The notes: generated by a model from the letters alone, not told the origin. Shown: positions 1 through 9,212, counted from the first letter of the stretch. The stretch is DNA of 64,000 bases from Planctomycetota bacterium (GCA_028281765.1 JANQJF010000068.1:59299-123298), one strand, 5' to 3'. Program-made: numbers and translations.

Positions 1-1829
1 GCGAGCACGTTGAGCAGCGCCTGGCCGTGGTCGGTTTCGGCCGGCAGGTTCGGTTCCGCGACCGACTTCGCGACGAAGTGCGCCTCGCGCTCGAACTCCG
101 GCAGCCCGTCGTGCAAGAACGCGAGGTCCATGTCGCCGTGGACGACGTCGCCGTACTTCAGCACGAGGCGACCGGTGTCCTCGAAGTGGCCGAGGACGGT
201 GCCTTCGACGTCTTCCTCGTCACAGATCTCGAGCACGCGCGCGACGTGCTCCTGCGGCACCGCGACGACCATGCGCTCCTGGGCTTCGCTGATCCAGATT
301 TCCCAGGGAGCGAGTCCTTCGTACTTCAGCGGCACGGTCTCGAGCTGCACGGTGGCGCCGAGGCCTTCGGCCATCTCGCCGACCGCCGAAGAATAGCCGC
401 CGGCACCGCAGTCCGTGACCGCGGAGAAGAGTCCTTCGTCGCGCCCGCGCAGCACCGCGTCCATCGCCTTGCGCTCGGTGATCGGGTCGCCGATCTGCAC
501 GGCGCCGCTCGATACCGACTCACTCTCGGTGTGCAGCTCGAGCGACGAGAACGTCGCGCCGTGGATGCCGTCGCGTCCCGTGCGACCTCCGATGCTGACG
601 ATCGCGTCGCCGGGGTTCGGCTTCTTCGCGACCTTGTTGCGTGGGATCACGCCGACGTTGCCGACGTAGACGAGCGGATTGCCGACGAAGTCTTCGTCGA
701 AGTGCACGGCGCCGTGCACGGTCGGGATGCCCATCGGGTTGCCGTAGTCGCGCACGCCCGCGACGACGCCGCGGAGGATGCGCTGCGGGTGCATGCAGCC
801 CTCCGGGACGTCCTCGTGCTTCATGTCGAGCGGGGCGACGCAAAAGATGTCGGTGCTCGCGACCGGGCGCGCGGCGAGGCCGGTGCCGAGCACGTCGCGG
901 ATCACGCCGCCGACGCCGGTGCCGGCGCCGCCGAACGGCTCGATTGCCGATGGGTGGTTGTGCGTCTCGACCTTGATGCAGACGCAGTCCTCGTCGTCGA
1001 ACGTGATCACGCCAGCGTTGTCGACGAACACGCTGACGCAGAAGTCGCGGTCGAGCTCGTTCGTGACGCGCGCGATCTCGGACTTCAGCAGGTTATCGAT
1101 GATCTCGTCGCCGAAGCGGATCTTGCCGGTCAGCGTCTTGTGCTTGCAGTGCTCGGACCAGGTCTGCGCGATCGTCTCGAGCTCGGACTGGGTCGGCTCG
1201 CGGCCGGCCTCTTCGTAGTGCGTTTGGATCGTGCGCATCTCGCGTACGGTGAGCGCGAGGCAGGCGGTCTTGCTGAGTTCTTCGAGCGCCGCGTCGTCGA
1301 GGCTGCGGATCACGATCTCGTGCGGGTCGAGGTCGGGTGCGCCGCCGGCGCCGGGCAGTCCGGCCGGCGGGCCGTCGAGCGTGACGTCTTGGATCACGTC
1401 GTTCGCGAGTGCGGTCGCGGCCGCGTTGCGCAGCGCGCCGGGGTCGATGTCGTCCCCGACGCGGAAGCCGCGGTAGGTCCCGGCCATCACCTCCGGCATG
1501 CCGCTGTCGACGAGCGCCTTCTGCACGGAGTGGGCGACGTTGTCGGTCACGCCCGGCCGCGGCACGACCCGGACTTCGCCCGGAGTCGCAGTCCCGGCCT
1601 CGCCCGGAGCGAGGATTGTGGCCGTTTCGCAGATCGGATCGGCCAGCACGCTCGACGTGAAACGGCGCACGTCGTCCTCGCCGAGATCCGCCCCGAGCAG
1701 GTATCCCCGGTGGGAGCGCACCGGGGCCGAGAGCTCCAATCCAGCCGCCGTCAGGGCGTGCCGGGCCGCGTCTCCAGCGGGATCCGGCAGGTCCTCGCGG
1801 ACGCGAACTTCCACGCGCCATGCATCCAT
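1..1829 (-). CDS. purL: Phosphoribosylformylglycinamidine synthase subunit PurL with fused PurS-like N-terminus (3' end outside window)
   Basis: This encodes the ATP-dependent FGAR-to-FGAM step of purine synthesis in the cytosol. 609 residues lie in the window and the frame runs open off its left edge. Translating the minus strand from the ATG at 1829 gives the family signatures TWSEHCKHKTLTG and VETHNHPSAIEPFGGAGTG (nucleotide-binding core), and further on AEPNLPAETDHGQALL. Before the core lie two PurS-like units, about residues 3-72 and 83-151. Normally PurS is a separate small protein that dimerises and links PurL to the glutaminase PurQ. Here the two units probably replace that dimer, as the N-terminal domain of large one-chain FGARAT does. 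The gene is divergent from accA with 110 bp between starts. The PurL call is secure. The PurS reading rests on pattern similarity. Confidence 0.93.
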   Translation of the reverse strand, partial: MDAWRVEVRVREDLPDPAGDAARHALTAAGLELSAPVRSHRGYLLGADLGEDDVRRFTSSVLADPICETATILAPGEAGTATPGEVRVVPRPGVTDNVAHSVQKALVDSGMPEVMAGTYRGFRVGDDIDPGALRNAAATALANDVIQDVTLDGPPAGLPGAGGAPDLDPHEIVIRSLDDAALEELSKTACLALTVREMRTIQTHYEEAGREPTQSELETIAQTWSEHCKHKTLTGKIRFGDEIIDNLLKSEIARVTNELDRDFCVSVFVDNAGVITFDDEDCVCIKVETHNHPSAIEPFGGAGTGVGGVIRDVLGTGLAARPVASTDIFCVAPLDMKHEDVPEGCMHPQRILRGVVAGVRDYGNPMGIPTVHGAVHFDEDFVGNPLVYVGNVGVIPRNKVAKKPNPGDAIVSIGGRTGRDGIHGATFSSLELHTESESVSSGAVQIGDPITERKAMDAVLRGRDEGLFSAVTDCGAGGYSSAVGEMAEGLGATVQLETVPLKYEGLAPWEIWISEAQERMVVAVPQEHVARVLEICDEEDVEGTVLGHFEDTGRLVLKYGDVVHGDMDLAFLHDGLPEFEREAHFVAKSVAEPNLPAETDHGQALLNVL

Positions 1830-1939
1830 TGGCGGGAGAATGTCACACTGCGAGGCGGCTCGCGAGTGATAATTCGGGCCGCGGAGACTATCACATCCGC
1901 ACCCCATACACGGGGGAACAGAGACGCAGGATCCGCCTG

Positions 1940-2929
1940 ATGACCGAAACCGAAGCCAAGCCCAGCGAATCGAGCCAGAACGGACTGGCGTTCGAGCGCC
2001 CGCTCCTCGAGATGCGCGAGAAGATCGCCGAGCTCCAGCAGCTCGCGAAGACCACGCACCTCGACCTCGGCGGCGAGATCGAAGCGCTGCAGAAGCAGCT
2101 CGAGGAGCAGACCGCGGCCGTCTACAAGAAGCTGACGCCGTGGGAGATGGTCAAGGTCGCGCGCCACGCCGACCGCCCGCTGACCGGCGACTACATCTCG
2201 CTGATGCTCGACGACTTCACCGAGCTCTACGGCGACCGGCTGTTCCGCGACGACCGCGCGATCGTGACGGGTCTCGCGACTCTGCGCGGGCGGCGCTTCA
2301 TGCTCGTCGGCCACCGCAAGGGCAAGAGCGTCAAGGATCGCCTCGCGTGCAATTTCGGTTGTGCGCACCCGGAGGGCTACCGCAAGGCGCTCGCCAAGAT
2401 GAAGCTCGCCGAGAAGATGAACATCCCGATCGTGACGTTCATCAACACGCCGGGCGCGTATCCCGGCATCGGTGCGGAGGAGCGCGGCCAGGCCAGCGCG
2501 ATCGCGCGCAACATTTTCGAGATGTTCTCGATTCGCGTCCCGATCATCGTGCTCGTCATCGGTGAAGGGGGCTCGGGCGGCGCGCTCGGGATCGGCATCG
2601 GCGACCGGGTCGCGATGCTGCAGTACGCGTACTACTCCGTGATCTCGCCGGAAGGCTGCGCCGCGATCCTGTGGAAGAGCGGCGAGAAGGCTCCGGATGC
2701 CGCGGCGGCGCTGAAGCTGACAGGCGCCGATCTGCTGAAGAACGGGCTGGTCGACGAGGTGATCGACGAGCCGCTCGGTGGGGCGCACCGGGACGAGAAG
2801 CAGATGATGGAGGCGGTCGGGGATTACATCTGCCGCTGGATCGACGAGTTGAAGGAGCGGCCGGTGGAGGAGCTGCTGGAAGCGCGGCAGGAGAAGTTCC
2901 GGAACATGGGGCAACCCCCAGGCGTCTGA
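1940..2929 (+). CDS. accA: Acetyl-CoA carboxylase carboxyltransferase subunit alpha
   Basis: AccA is the alpha half of the carboxyltransferase that moves CO2 from carboxybiotin to acetyl-CoA, giving malonyl-CoA for fatty acid synthesis. The 329-residue product has the usual AccA length. It opens with an N-terminal helical segment (about residues 25-60), followed by the crotonase-like core with TFINTPGAYPGIGAEERGQ and VIGEGGSGGALGIG, both diagnostic. An in-frame ATG at 1820 would add 40 non-conserved residues, so I chose the ATG at 1940, preceded by a short purine run (cagga). No accB, accC or accD lies nearby, so the complex is encoded at dispersed loci. The G+C-rich tract after the stop ends in a hairpin at 3057-3085. 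Confidence 0.96.
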   Translation: MTETEAKPSESSQNGLAFERPLLEMREKIAELQQLAKTTHLDLGGEIEALQKQLEEQTAAVYKKLTPWEMVKVARHADRPLTGDYISLMLDDFTELYGDRLFRDDRAIVTGLATLRGRRFMLVGHRKGKSVKDRLACNFGCAHPEGYRKALAKMKLAEKMNIPIVTFINTPGAYPGIGAEERGQASAIARNIFEMFSIRVPIIVLVIGEGGSGGALGIGIGDRVAMLQYAYYSVISPEGCAAILWKSGEKAPDAAAALKLTGADLLKNGLVDEVIDEPLGGAHRDEKQMMEAVGDYICRWIDELKERPVEELLEARQEKFRNMGQPPGV

Positions 2930-3056
2930 GCGCAAAGCGCTCGACGCCTCCCGTGCAACGTGAACGGGCCCGTGCCCGTGTCCGGGGCGCGGTGAGGCAG
3001 GGGCGAGCGGGGCGCGGTCGGGCTCGGGCGAGGCCGGGCGCGGGCACGGGCACGGC

Positions 3057-3085
3057 GTATTCCGTCGGCTTCGCCGACGGAATAC
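3057..3085. terminator. Perfect 13-bp hairpin downstream of accA
   Basis: Stem gtattccgtcggc (3057-3069), loop ttc, perfect complementary arm 3073-3085. No T-run follows, so a classical intrinsic terminator is not proven. Just upstream, the G+C-rich arms around 2969-2981 (cccgtgcccgtg) and 3041-3056 (cgggcacgggcacgg) are also mutually complementary and could form a longer outer stem. It sits between accA and the PDZ gene. Confidence 0.6.
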
Positions 3086-3147
3086 GGAAGTATCACGCCC
3101 CCTCACCCGTTTCCCTCCAGAGCAATGAGAACCCTGGAGGCAAACCG

Positions 3148-4404
3148 ATGAACTTCCGCACCGCCACCCTCACCCTTCTCCTCACGGCCGCGCCATCGAC
3201 GCTTGCGGCCCAAGACTCCCAGCCCGCGCCCGCCCCCGCGAAGGCCGCCCACTCCATCGACGACCTGATCGAGCAGCTCGGTCACGACAGCTACAAGAAG
3301 CGCCGCGCCGCGACGAAGGCGCTCGTCGAGCTGGGGCAGAAAGCGAAGGACGAGCTCGAGGCTGCCGCGGAAGACCACGACGACCCCGAGGTGCGGATGC
3401 GCGCCGAGCGGGTCCTCGGCAAGATCGAGCGCAAGGCGGCGGCGAATGAGGATCGCGCGCAGGACCTGGCCGAGACGCTGCGCGGACGACTGAAGCCCCG
3501 CGGCAAGCGCATCATCCCGCCGCTGCGTGTCGACAAGTTCGACAACGACCAGCTGCGTGACATGATCGACGACATGATCAAGAAGCAGCTGCCCGATCAC
3601 CAGCGTCTGATCGAGCGGCAGCGCGAGCTCATCGAGAAGCTCATGAAAGACCTGCCCGGCGAGCTCGACGTGCGGTGGCGCGACGACCTCGGTGTGCCGC
3701 AGGCCCCTGGTCAGCGTTCGTCGTCGAGCAAGATCAGCATCGAGCAGGGCCCGGACGGCGTGCGCGTCGAGGTCCAGTCGGACGACGACGGCGAAGGGGA
3801 AGCCAAGGTCTACGAAGCGCCCGACATGGAGTCGTTCAAGAAGCAGTATCCGGACATCGCGAAGCAGTACTTCGGCGGCGACGGCAAGCGCGGCTTATTT
3901 CGCTCCGGTCCCGAGTTCCGTCGTGGTTTCACGTTCGAGATGCCGAACGAGATCAACATGCCGAACGTCACCGAGACGGCGCCCTACTTCACGTGGCGCG
4001 ATCTCGACACTGCCGAAGCGGCTCCGGCAGCTCCTGCCAAAGGTCGCCGACTCGGCGTCTACGTCGACGACCTCGCGCCTGCCGTCGCGGATTTCCTCGG
4101 CTTCGAGAAGGGCGAGGGCCTGAAGGTCACGTCGGTCGCCGACGACTCGCTCGCGAGCGAGATGGGCGTGCGTGAGAATGACGTGATCCTCGAGATCGGC
4201 GGCAAGTCGATCGGCTCCCGTGCCGACGTCGCGACCGCGCTCGGCTCGATCAAGGCCGGTGAGCCGGTCGAGGTGACCGTGAACCGCCGCGGCCGCGAGG
4301 TCGAGCTCGAGGCCAAGAAGCGGATTACGGCCGAGACGGCCAGCGAGGCGGAGGCCCCGAAGGAGCCCAAGACGCGCAAGAAGCTCCAGCGGCGCAAGAA
4401 GTGA
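3148..4404 (+). CDS. Exported HEAT-repeat and PDZ-domain protein
   Basis: A 418-residue protein of unknown specific role. Residues 1-21 form a signal peptide ending near LAAQ. About 35-95 look like HEAT repeats (GHDSYKKRRAATKALVELG, then PEVRMRAERVLGKIE). A charged helical middle follows (RLIERQRELIEKLMKDL). A PDZ domain lies at about 310-395 (GEGLKVTSVADDSLASEMG, then ENDVILEIGG). The C-terminus is Lys/Arg-rich. PDZ domains bind C-terminal peptides, and here no protease domain is attached, so a scaffold or adaptor role in the periplasm is plausible but inferred. The start is fixed by the signal peptide and the ribosome site ctggagg seven bases upstream. The open frame extends farther upstream, but that part is not conserved-looking. 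Confidence 0.75.
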   Translation: MNFRTATLTLLLTAAPSTLAAQDSQPAPAPAKAAHSIDDLIEQLGHDSYKKRRAATKALVELGQKAKDELEAAAEDHDDPEVRMRAERVLGKIERKAAANEDRAQDLAETLRGRLKPRGKRIIPPLRVDKFDNDQLRDMIDDMIKKQLPDHQRLIERQRELIEKLMKDLPGELDVRWRDDLGVPQAPGQRSSSSKISIEQGPDGVRVEVQSDDDGEGEAKVYEAPDMESFKKQYPDIAKQYFGGDGKRGLFRSGPEFRRGFTFEMPNEINMPNVTETAPYFTWRDLDTAEAAPAAPAKGRRLGVYVDDLAPAVADFLGFEKGEGLKVTSVADDSLASEMGVRENDVILEIGGKSIGSRADVATALGSIKAGEPVEVTVNRRGREVELEAKKRITAETASEAEAPKEPKTRKKLQRRKK

Positions 4405-4447
4405 GCCCGATGCGCCGGAGCGGATCCGGCGACGTGGGAGAGACGCA

Positions 4448-4471
4448 CGCGGCGGGATGGTTCCCGCCGCG
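4448..4471. terminator. 10-bp GC hairpin after the PDZ gene
   Basis: Stem cgcggcggga (4448-4457) pairs perfectly with 4462-4471 around a four-base loop. It sits 43 bp after the PDZ stop and 25 bp before the next start. There is no T-run, so termination is inferred from position and stem strength only. Confidence 0.5.
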
Positions 4472-4495
4472 TCGCGGTTAAGCTGGTGCCGCTCC

Positions 4496-5446
4496 ATGAG
4501 TGCGCACGAGACGGCCAACGAGGAAGAGTTCGACGTCGCGGGCTTCTCGATTGTCCTCTTCGTCAACGACAATCGACCAGCGGTCCGCGGGGAGCTGACC
4601 GCCGTCCTCGAAGAAGGGTTCGGCTGTTCGCTCCAGGCGATCGAGACCGACCCGCTGCCGCTCGGCGATCGCCAGGCCGTGCTCACCGCGCTCGAGTCCG
4701 TCGAGTCGATCCTTGATGAGGGGCACGGCGCTTTGTTCGAGAGTGCCGGCGTGCTCAAGGTCGTGACGCCGGAGGCGGGCATCATCGTCGTCGAGCAGGT
4801 GCCGGTGCCGTACTTCGTCGACTCCCGCGCGGCCACCGCGCCGATCGATGACGCGCACCTCGCGAAGGCGATCGAAGAGCACCAGGGCTTCATCGAGGTC
4901 GGCATCCTCGGACTCGACGTCGTCGACGACCCCGCGGATGCGACGCGTCGCGTGTGTCGCCTTGCCGCCGGCCTGTGCCAATCCGATGCGGTCGTCGCGC
5001 TCGCCGTGCCGGACAGAGAGCTGATCGCGGTCAACCGGCCCGAGATCGTCGACCGGCTCTACGGGCGAGACCCGTTCCAATGGCCGATGGCGCAGTCCGT
5101 GGACGCGCGTCGGATGGATCTCGAGGATCCCGACTTCGATCGCGCGACCGCCGACGCGCGCGCGCACTGGTCCGAGTTCGAGGCCGCGTTCGCCGCGTCG
5201 CGCGAAGGCGATGCGTTCTCGGTCAAGCTCGGCGTCTTCGAAGGCGACGTGTGTGAGAACCTGTGGTTCTGGGTGCGCGCGATCGAGGGCGAGTTCCTCG
5301 AGTGTGAGCTCGAGAGTGAGCCGATCTATCTGCGTGGGATTCTGCGGGGGGATCGGCGGCGGATTCGGGCGGGGGAGATTTTGGATTGGGTGCATACGAC
5401 GGGGGATGGGGAGACCTTTGGGGGGTTCACGTTGTCGGCGGGGTGA
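4496..5446 (+). CDS. DUF2314-domain protein
   Basis: A 316-residue protein without signal peptide or membrane helix, so cytosolic. The last 100 residues match the DUF2314 pattern: AFSVKLGVFEGDVCENLWFW, then EPIYLRGILRGDRRRI, then ILDWVHTTGDGETFGGFT. This family is small, widespread and of unknown function. The N-terminal 200 residues (ending near PFQWPMAQSVDARRMDLEDP) look like a separate domain I cannot name. I chose the ATG at 4496 because the upstream extension is short and non-conserved. No obvious partner gene is adjacent. The 3' end of the gene is unusually G-rich, merging into the palindrome that follows. Confidence 0.7.
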   Translation: MSAHETANEEEFDVAGFSIVLFVNDNRPAVRGELTAVLEEGFGCSLQAIETDPLPLGDRQAVLTALESVESILDEGHGALFESAGVLKVVTPEAGIIVVEQVPVPYFVDSRAATAPIDDAHLAKAIEEHQGFIEVGILGLDVVDDPADATRRVCRLAAGLCQSDAVVALAVPDRELIAVNRPEIVDRLYGRDPFQWPMAQSVDARRMDLEDPDFDRATADARAHWSEFEAAFAASREGDAFSVKLGVFEGDVCENLWFWVRAIEGEFLECELESEPIYLRGILRGDRRRIRAGEILDWVHTTGDGETFGGFTLSAG

Positions 5447-5486
5447 TCGGTTCGGGCCTGGGAACGGGAGCGAGAACGGGCGGGCT

Positions 5487-5568
5487 ACGGGTCACCACCG
5501 CGCAGGCGCACGCGCAACACGGGATCTTGGCGCGTTGGTGCGCCTGCGCTTGCGCGGTGGTGACCCGT
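5487..5568. repeat. Long imperfect palindrome made of inverted copies of a shared repeat
   Basis: The left arm at 5487-5518 begins acgggtcaccaccgcgca. The right arm at 5535-5568 is its reverse complement with two substitutions and a small bulge, giving about 30 paired bases. Looser complementarity continues outward to about 5450 and 5605. A third copy of the same motif, differing at about five positions in 31, lies at 12747-12777. The element fills the 238-bp gap between the DUF2314 gene and the sigma gene. It may end transcription, but its repetition suggests a dispersed palindromic element. Confidence 0.7.
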
Positions 5569-5684
5569 GCCACGCTCGTGCCCGGTCCCGCGCGCCGTTC
5601 CCGAACGACCGGAACCCAACACACTTTTTTCCCAATCCACCCAAGCGCGGTGCCCCGCCTCGGGATCCAACCCCCTGACCCCCG

Positions 5685-6245
5685 ATGAGCCCGACGGACC
5701 ACGCACTTCTCCAGGCCACCGCGGCCGGTGACGACCGCGCGTTCCGTCAGCTCTTCGACCGTCACCACGGAGCGGCCGTGCGGCTCGCTCGACGCGTTGC
5801 GGAGCATCCCGAGGATGCCGATGACGCGGTACAGGAGGCGTTCCTGGCCGTTCATCGTCACGCCGCGACGTTTCGAGCGGACGCGACGTTCGCGACGTGG
5901 CTCTACCGAATCGTCGTGAATCACAGCCTGAAGCACCGCCGGAGTGCGCGTCGTCGCGACGCGCGAGAACGAGCCCTGCCGCTCGACGAGTTTGCCGCGG
6001 TGACCGTGGCGGCGAGCGATGAGGAGCTGCGCCGCGTGCTCGATCGCGAGATCGACCGCCTGCCGCTGCGGCAGCGGATGGTGTTCGCGCTGGTCGTCGT
6101 CGAGGGGGTCGCGATCGACGACGCGGCTACAGTCGTCGGGCTGCGGCCCGGCACGGTGCGCTACCACCTGACGAAGGCGCGCGAACGCCTGCGCGAGAGG
6201 CTGCGGGCGACGTCGGTCGATGGACTGACGGAGGTCAAGCCATGA
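5685..6245 (+). CDS. ECF-type RNA polymerase sigma factor
   Basis: A 186-residue sigma factor with only regions 2 and 4, as in the extracytoplasmic-function class. Region 2 spans about residues 20-85 (DADDAVQEAFLAVHR, then FATWLYRIVVNHSLKHRR). Region 4 spans about 115-170 (DREIDRLPLRQRMVFALVVV, then GTVRYHLTKARERLRERL). It would direct core polymerase to its own promoters. Its stop overlaps the start of the next gene by four bases (ATGA), implying translational coupling with a probable membrane regulator. The three-gene unit is probably autoregulated, as is common for such factors; no promoter was identified. Confidence 0.92.
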   Translation: MSPTDHALLQATAAGDDRAFRQLFDRHHGAAVRLARRVAEHPEDADDAVQEAFLAVHRHAATFRADATFATWLYRIVVNHSLKHRRSARRRDARERALPLDEFAAVTVAASDEELRRVLDREIDRLPLRQRMVFALVVVEGVAIDDAATVVGLRPGTVRYHLTKARERLRERLRATSVDGLTEVKP

Positions 6246-6778
6246 ACGACGATCGGGACCTGTCGTGCGACTGCCTCGACGCGTTGGCGGCCGGGCTGCG
6301 TGCGCCCGTCGACGGAGCGCGGAACTGGTCCGCGATCGAAGCACGGCTCGGTGAGGCGCCGCCGCGACGCGGACCGTGGACGCTCGTGACAGCGGGGGCA
6401 GTCGCCGCTGCGGCCATCGTCGCGCTCCTGCAGTGGGGGCGCGGCGCGGACGAGCCCGATTCTCATCTGCTCGAGCGCGTCGAGGTCGCCACGATCGAGA
6501 GCGAACTCGATCGACTCGAACGTGCCTGGCGTGAGGTCGAGCCACGGGTGCAAGAGCGGCTGCGTCGCCCGGATGCGATCGCCGGTGTGTTTCGCTGGCA
6601 GTTCGACTACTTGGAATCCAACCTCGAGCGGTGTCGCGAGCTGGCGGCGCACAATCGAGGCAACCCCGGAGTGCTCGACGCGCTGTTGCGCAGCACTCGC
6701 CAGAAGGCCCGCATCGCCGAGCGACTGCTCGCGTCGGACAGAGAAGACATGCCGAGAAGAGACGGAGAACGACGATGA
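6242..6778 (+). CDS. Single-pass membrane protein, probable regulator of the preceding sigma factor
   Basis: This 178-residue protein has one membrane segment at about residues 45-65 (LVTAGAVAAAAIVALLQWG). It has a short cytoplasmic N-terminus and a helical extracytoplasmic C-terminal half rich in Glu and Arg. Its position right after an ECF sigma gene, with a four-base overlap on both sides, suggests an anti-sigma or sensing role. The zinc anti-sigma motif HxxxCxxC is absent. Only a CDC at residues 9-11 is present in the N-terminus, so it is not a classical ZAS-domain factor. Function is inferred from context alone. Confidence 0.6.
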   Translation: MNDDRDLSCDCLDALAAGLRAPVDGARNWSAIEARLGEAPPRRGPWTLVTAGAVAAAAIVALLQWGRGADEPDSHLLERVEVATIESELDRLERAWREVEPRVQERLRRPDAIAGVFRWQFDYLESNLERCRELAAHNRGNPGVLDALLRSTRQKARIAERLLASDREDMPRRDGERR

Positions 6779-8178
6779 ATCGAACGACGACTTGGCTGCT
6801 GATGGCCGCGCTCGCGAGCGGCACCCTTTCCCAGCATGCGTCTGCCCAGCAGAAGCCCGACTATCGACGCGACGTCGACGAGAGCTATGAGATCCGGGGT
6901 GGGGCGTCGATCTCCGTACGGCACTCGATGGGGCGCGTCGACGTGCGCGCGACCGACCGCGACAAGGTCGGCGTGCGGGCGCGCATCGAGGTGCGCGGCG
7001 AGCAGGCGGAGGAGTTCGGCAAGGGCATCCGGATCGAGGTCGACGCGGAAGCGCGGCCGTTCTCGATCCGCACGCGGTATCCCCAAGGGCAGTGGAAGAA
7101 CCGCTCATTCTCCGTCGATCTGACGGTGGAGGTGCCGCTCGGCCACGCCCTCGACCTCGACAACTCGTTCGGGCCGGTGGCGATCGAAGGGCTGCATGCC
7201 GCGGTCGAGGCCGACGTCAGCAACGGCGCGCTCACCGTGCGCGACGTACGCGGCGTGGTCGACCTGCGCGCGGCGTTCGGAGATTTGGAAGTACGCAAGG
7301 TCGTCGGGGCCGCTCGGGTTCGCGGGGCGAACGGCAAGGTTCGGATCCAGGATCACTCGGGCGGCGATCTCGATGTCGAGAGTGGCTTCGGCGACGTCGA
7401 GCTGCGCGGCGTCGCTGGTGCGCTCCAGATCGAAGTCAACAACGGCAAGGTCGAGGCCTCGGGGATCGGGGGTTCGGTGCGCGCGAAGGGCAGCTTCGGT
7501 GCGATGCGCTTCGACGACCTCGGCGGCGAGCTGACGGTCGACGCTCAGAACGCGCCGTTGCGCGCGTCCCGCGTGAAGAATGGCGTGACGGCGAAAGCGT
7601 CGTTCGGCAAGGTCGACTTCGACGATGTCGGCGGTCGCGTGCGCCTGCGGGTTCGCAACGGCCCGATCGAGCTGAAGAAGCTCCGCCAGAGCCTCGACTT
7701 GGACGCGAAATTTTCGAACATCAGCCTCGACGAGATCGGTGGAGACTGCTCGATCGACTCGTCGAACGGCGCGATCGAGGTCCGCGACGTCGGCGGTGAC
7801 CTACGTATCGACAGCGACTTCGGCAACATGGACGTGCGCGGCTGTGGCGACCTGCAGGTCGACGGCAAGAACGCGAACCTCAAGGCGACCGGGATCCGCG
7901 CTGGCAACGGCCGTCGCGTCGAGTGCGATCTCCAGTTCGGCAACATCACGCTCGGGCTGCCGACGCCGGCGTCGTTCGAGCTCGACGCGAGCACGCGCTT
8001 CGGCACGATCACGAGCTCCTTCGAGCTGACGAACGTCCGCAAGAAGCTCAGCTCCGAGAGCTGCTCGTGCACGGTCGGCAGCGGCGAGATGCGGCTGCGT
8101 CTGCAGGCCAAGAACGGCAACGTCCGACTGCAGCGCGGCGGGGCCGCGAAGCGGAAGAGCAAGCGCAAGGAGAACTGA
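6775..8178 (+). CDS. Exported DUF4097-family beta-strand repeat protein
   Basis: A 467-residue protein with a signal peptide (residues 1-24, ending SAQQ). Most of the rest is a regular succession of roughly 20-residue beta-strand units with repeated Asn-Gly or Phe-Gly turns (for example GDLEVRKVVGAARVRGANGK and GDVELRGVAGALQIEVNNGK). This is the right-handed beta-solenoid pattern of DUF4097 proteins. Such proteins often sit beside sigma and anti-sigma genes, but no biochemical role is established. It probably lies at the cell surface or in the periplasm. Its ATG overlaps the upstream stop, so the three genes form one translationally coupled unit. A short Lys/Arg tail ends the protein. Confidence 0.8.
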   Translation: MNRTTTWLLMAALASGTLSQHASAQQKPDYRRDVDESYEIRGGASISVRHSMGRVDVRATDRDKVGVRARIEVRGEQAEEFGKGIRIEVDAEARPFSIRTRYPQGQWKNRSFSVDLTVEVPLGHALDLDNSFGPVAIEGLHAAVEADVSNGALTVRDVRGVVDLRAAFGDLEVRKVVGAARVRGANGKVRIQDHSGGDLDVESGFGDVELRGVAGALQIEVNNGKVEASGIGGSVRAKGSFGAMRFDDLGGELTVDAQNAPLRASRVKNGVTAKASFGKVDFDDVGGRVRLRVRNGPIELKKLRQSLDLDAKFSNISLDEIGGDCSIDSSNGAIEVRDVGGDLRIDSDFGNMDVRGCGDLQVDGKNANLKATGIRAGNGRRVECDLQFGNITLGLPTPASFELDASTRFGTITSSFELTNVRKKLSSESCSCTVGSGEMRLRLQAKNGNVRLQRGGAAKRKSKRKEN

Positions 8179-8184
8179 TCGTTC

Positions 8185-9212
8185 TCAGCGCTCGGCGAGG
8201 ATCCGCAGCTGCCCGCACGCGGCACTGCGGTCGGCGCCACGCTGGCGGCGCACCGTGACGTTGGCGCCGCGGCGGCGCAACTCCTCGGCGAACCGATCGA
8301 CCGATTCGGGCAGCGGCCGTTCGCAGCCTTCGATCTCGTCGACCGGGTTCCACGGGATCAGGTTGACCGTCGATGGGAATCCCTGGATCGAGCGCGCGAG
8401 CACGTCGGCGTCGCGCTCCCGATCGTTCACGCCGTCGAGGAGCACGACTTCGAACGTGACCTCGCGCCCCTTCTGCTCGAAGTACTCGCGGGCCGCGGCG
8501 ACGATGTCCGCGACGAGGGCCTTCGCGTTCGGCACCAGCTGCGCTCGCAGGTCGTCGTCGGCGGCGTGCAGCGAGACCGCCAGGTTGTAGGCGTGCTCGG
8601 TCTTCGCGAGTTCCCGCATGCGCTCGGGGTATCCCGAGGTGCTCACGGTGATGCGGCGAGCGCCCATGTCGACGCCGTCGCGGTCGTGGATCCGCGCGAG
8701 GGCGGGGACGAGCGATGCGAGGTTGAGCAGCGGCTCGCCGATCCCCATGACGACGAGGTTCGTCAGCGGCTCGTCGAGGCGGTCACGTGCGTGGAGGACC
8801 TGCTCGATGATCTCGCCGGCGGTCAGGTTGCGGCGCACGCCGAGCAGGCCGGACGCGCAGAAGACGCAGCCGACCGGGCAGCCGACCTGAGTCGACACGC
8901 ACAGCGTCGTACGGGTGCCGTCCGGGATGATCACGGTCTCGATCGTCTCGCCGTCGGCGAGCTCGATCAGCAGCTTGCGGGTGCCGTCGTCCGAGGCGTC
9001 GACGTGGGTCACGTGGCTGCTGCGAACCGTGTGCCTCTCACCGAGTGCGGCCAGCAGTCGGTTCGGCAGGTTGCGACAGTCGTCGAACTCCGCGGCGCCG
9101 TGCTTGTAGATCCAATGCGCGAGCTGGCGCGCCTGGAACGGCTTGCCGCCGGCGGCGGCGACGGTCGACGTCAGGTCCTCGTCGGTCAGGCCGACGAGGG
9201 CGTCCTTGCGGC

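Noticed and set aside
1820..1939. 40-residue N-terminal extension of AccA
   Set aside because: Non-conserved and without a clear ribosome site; it would overlap the 5' end of purL.
5427..6824. 465-codon minus-strand frame over the sigma and membrane-protein genes
   Set aside because: Antisense to a recognised operon and running through the palindrome. No family motif.
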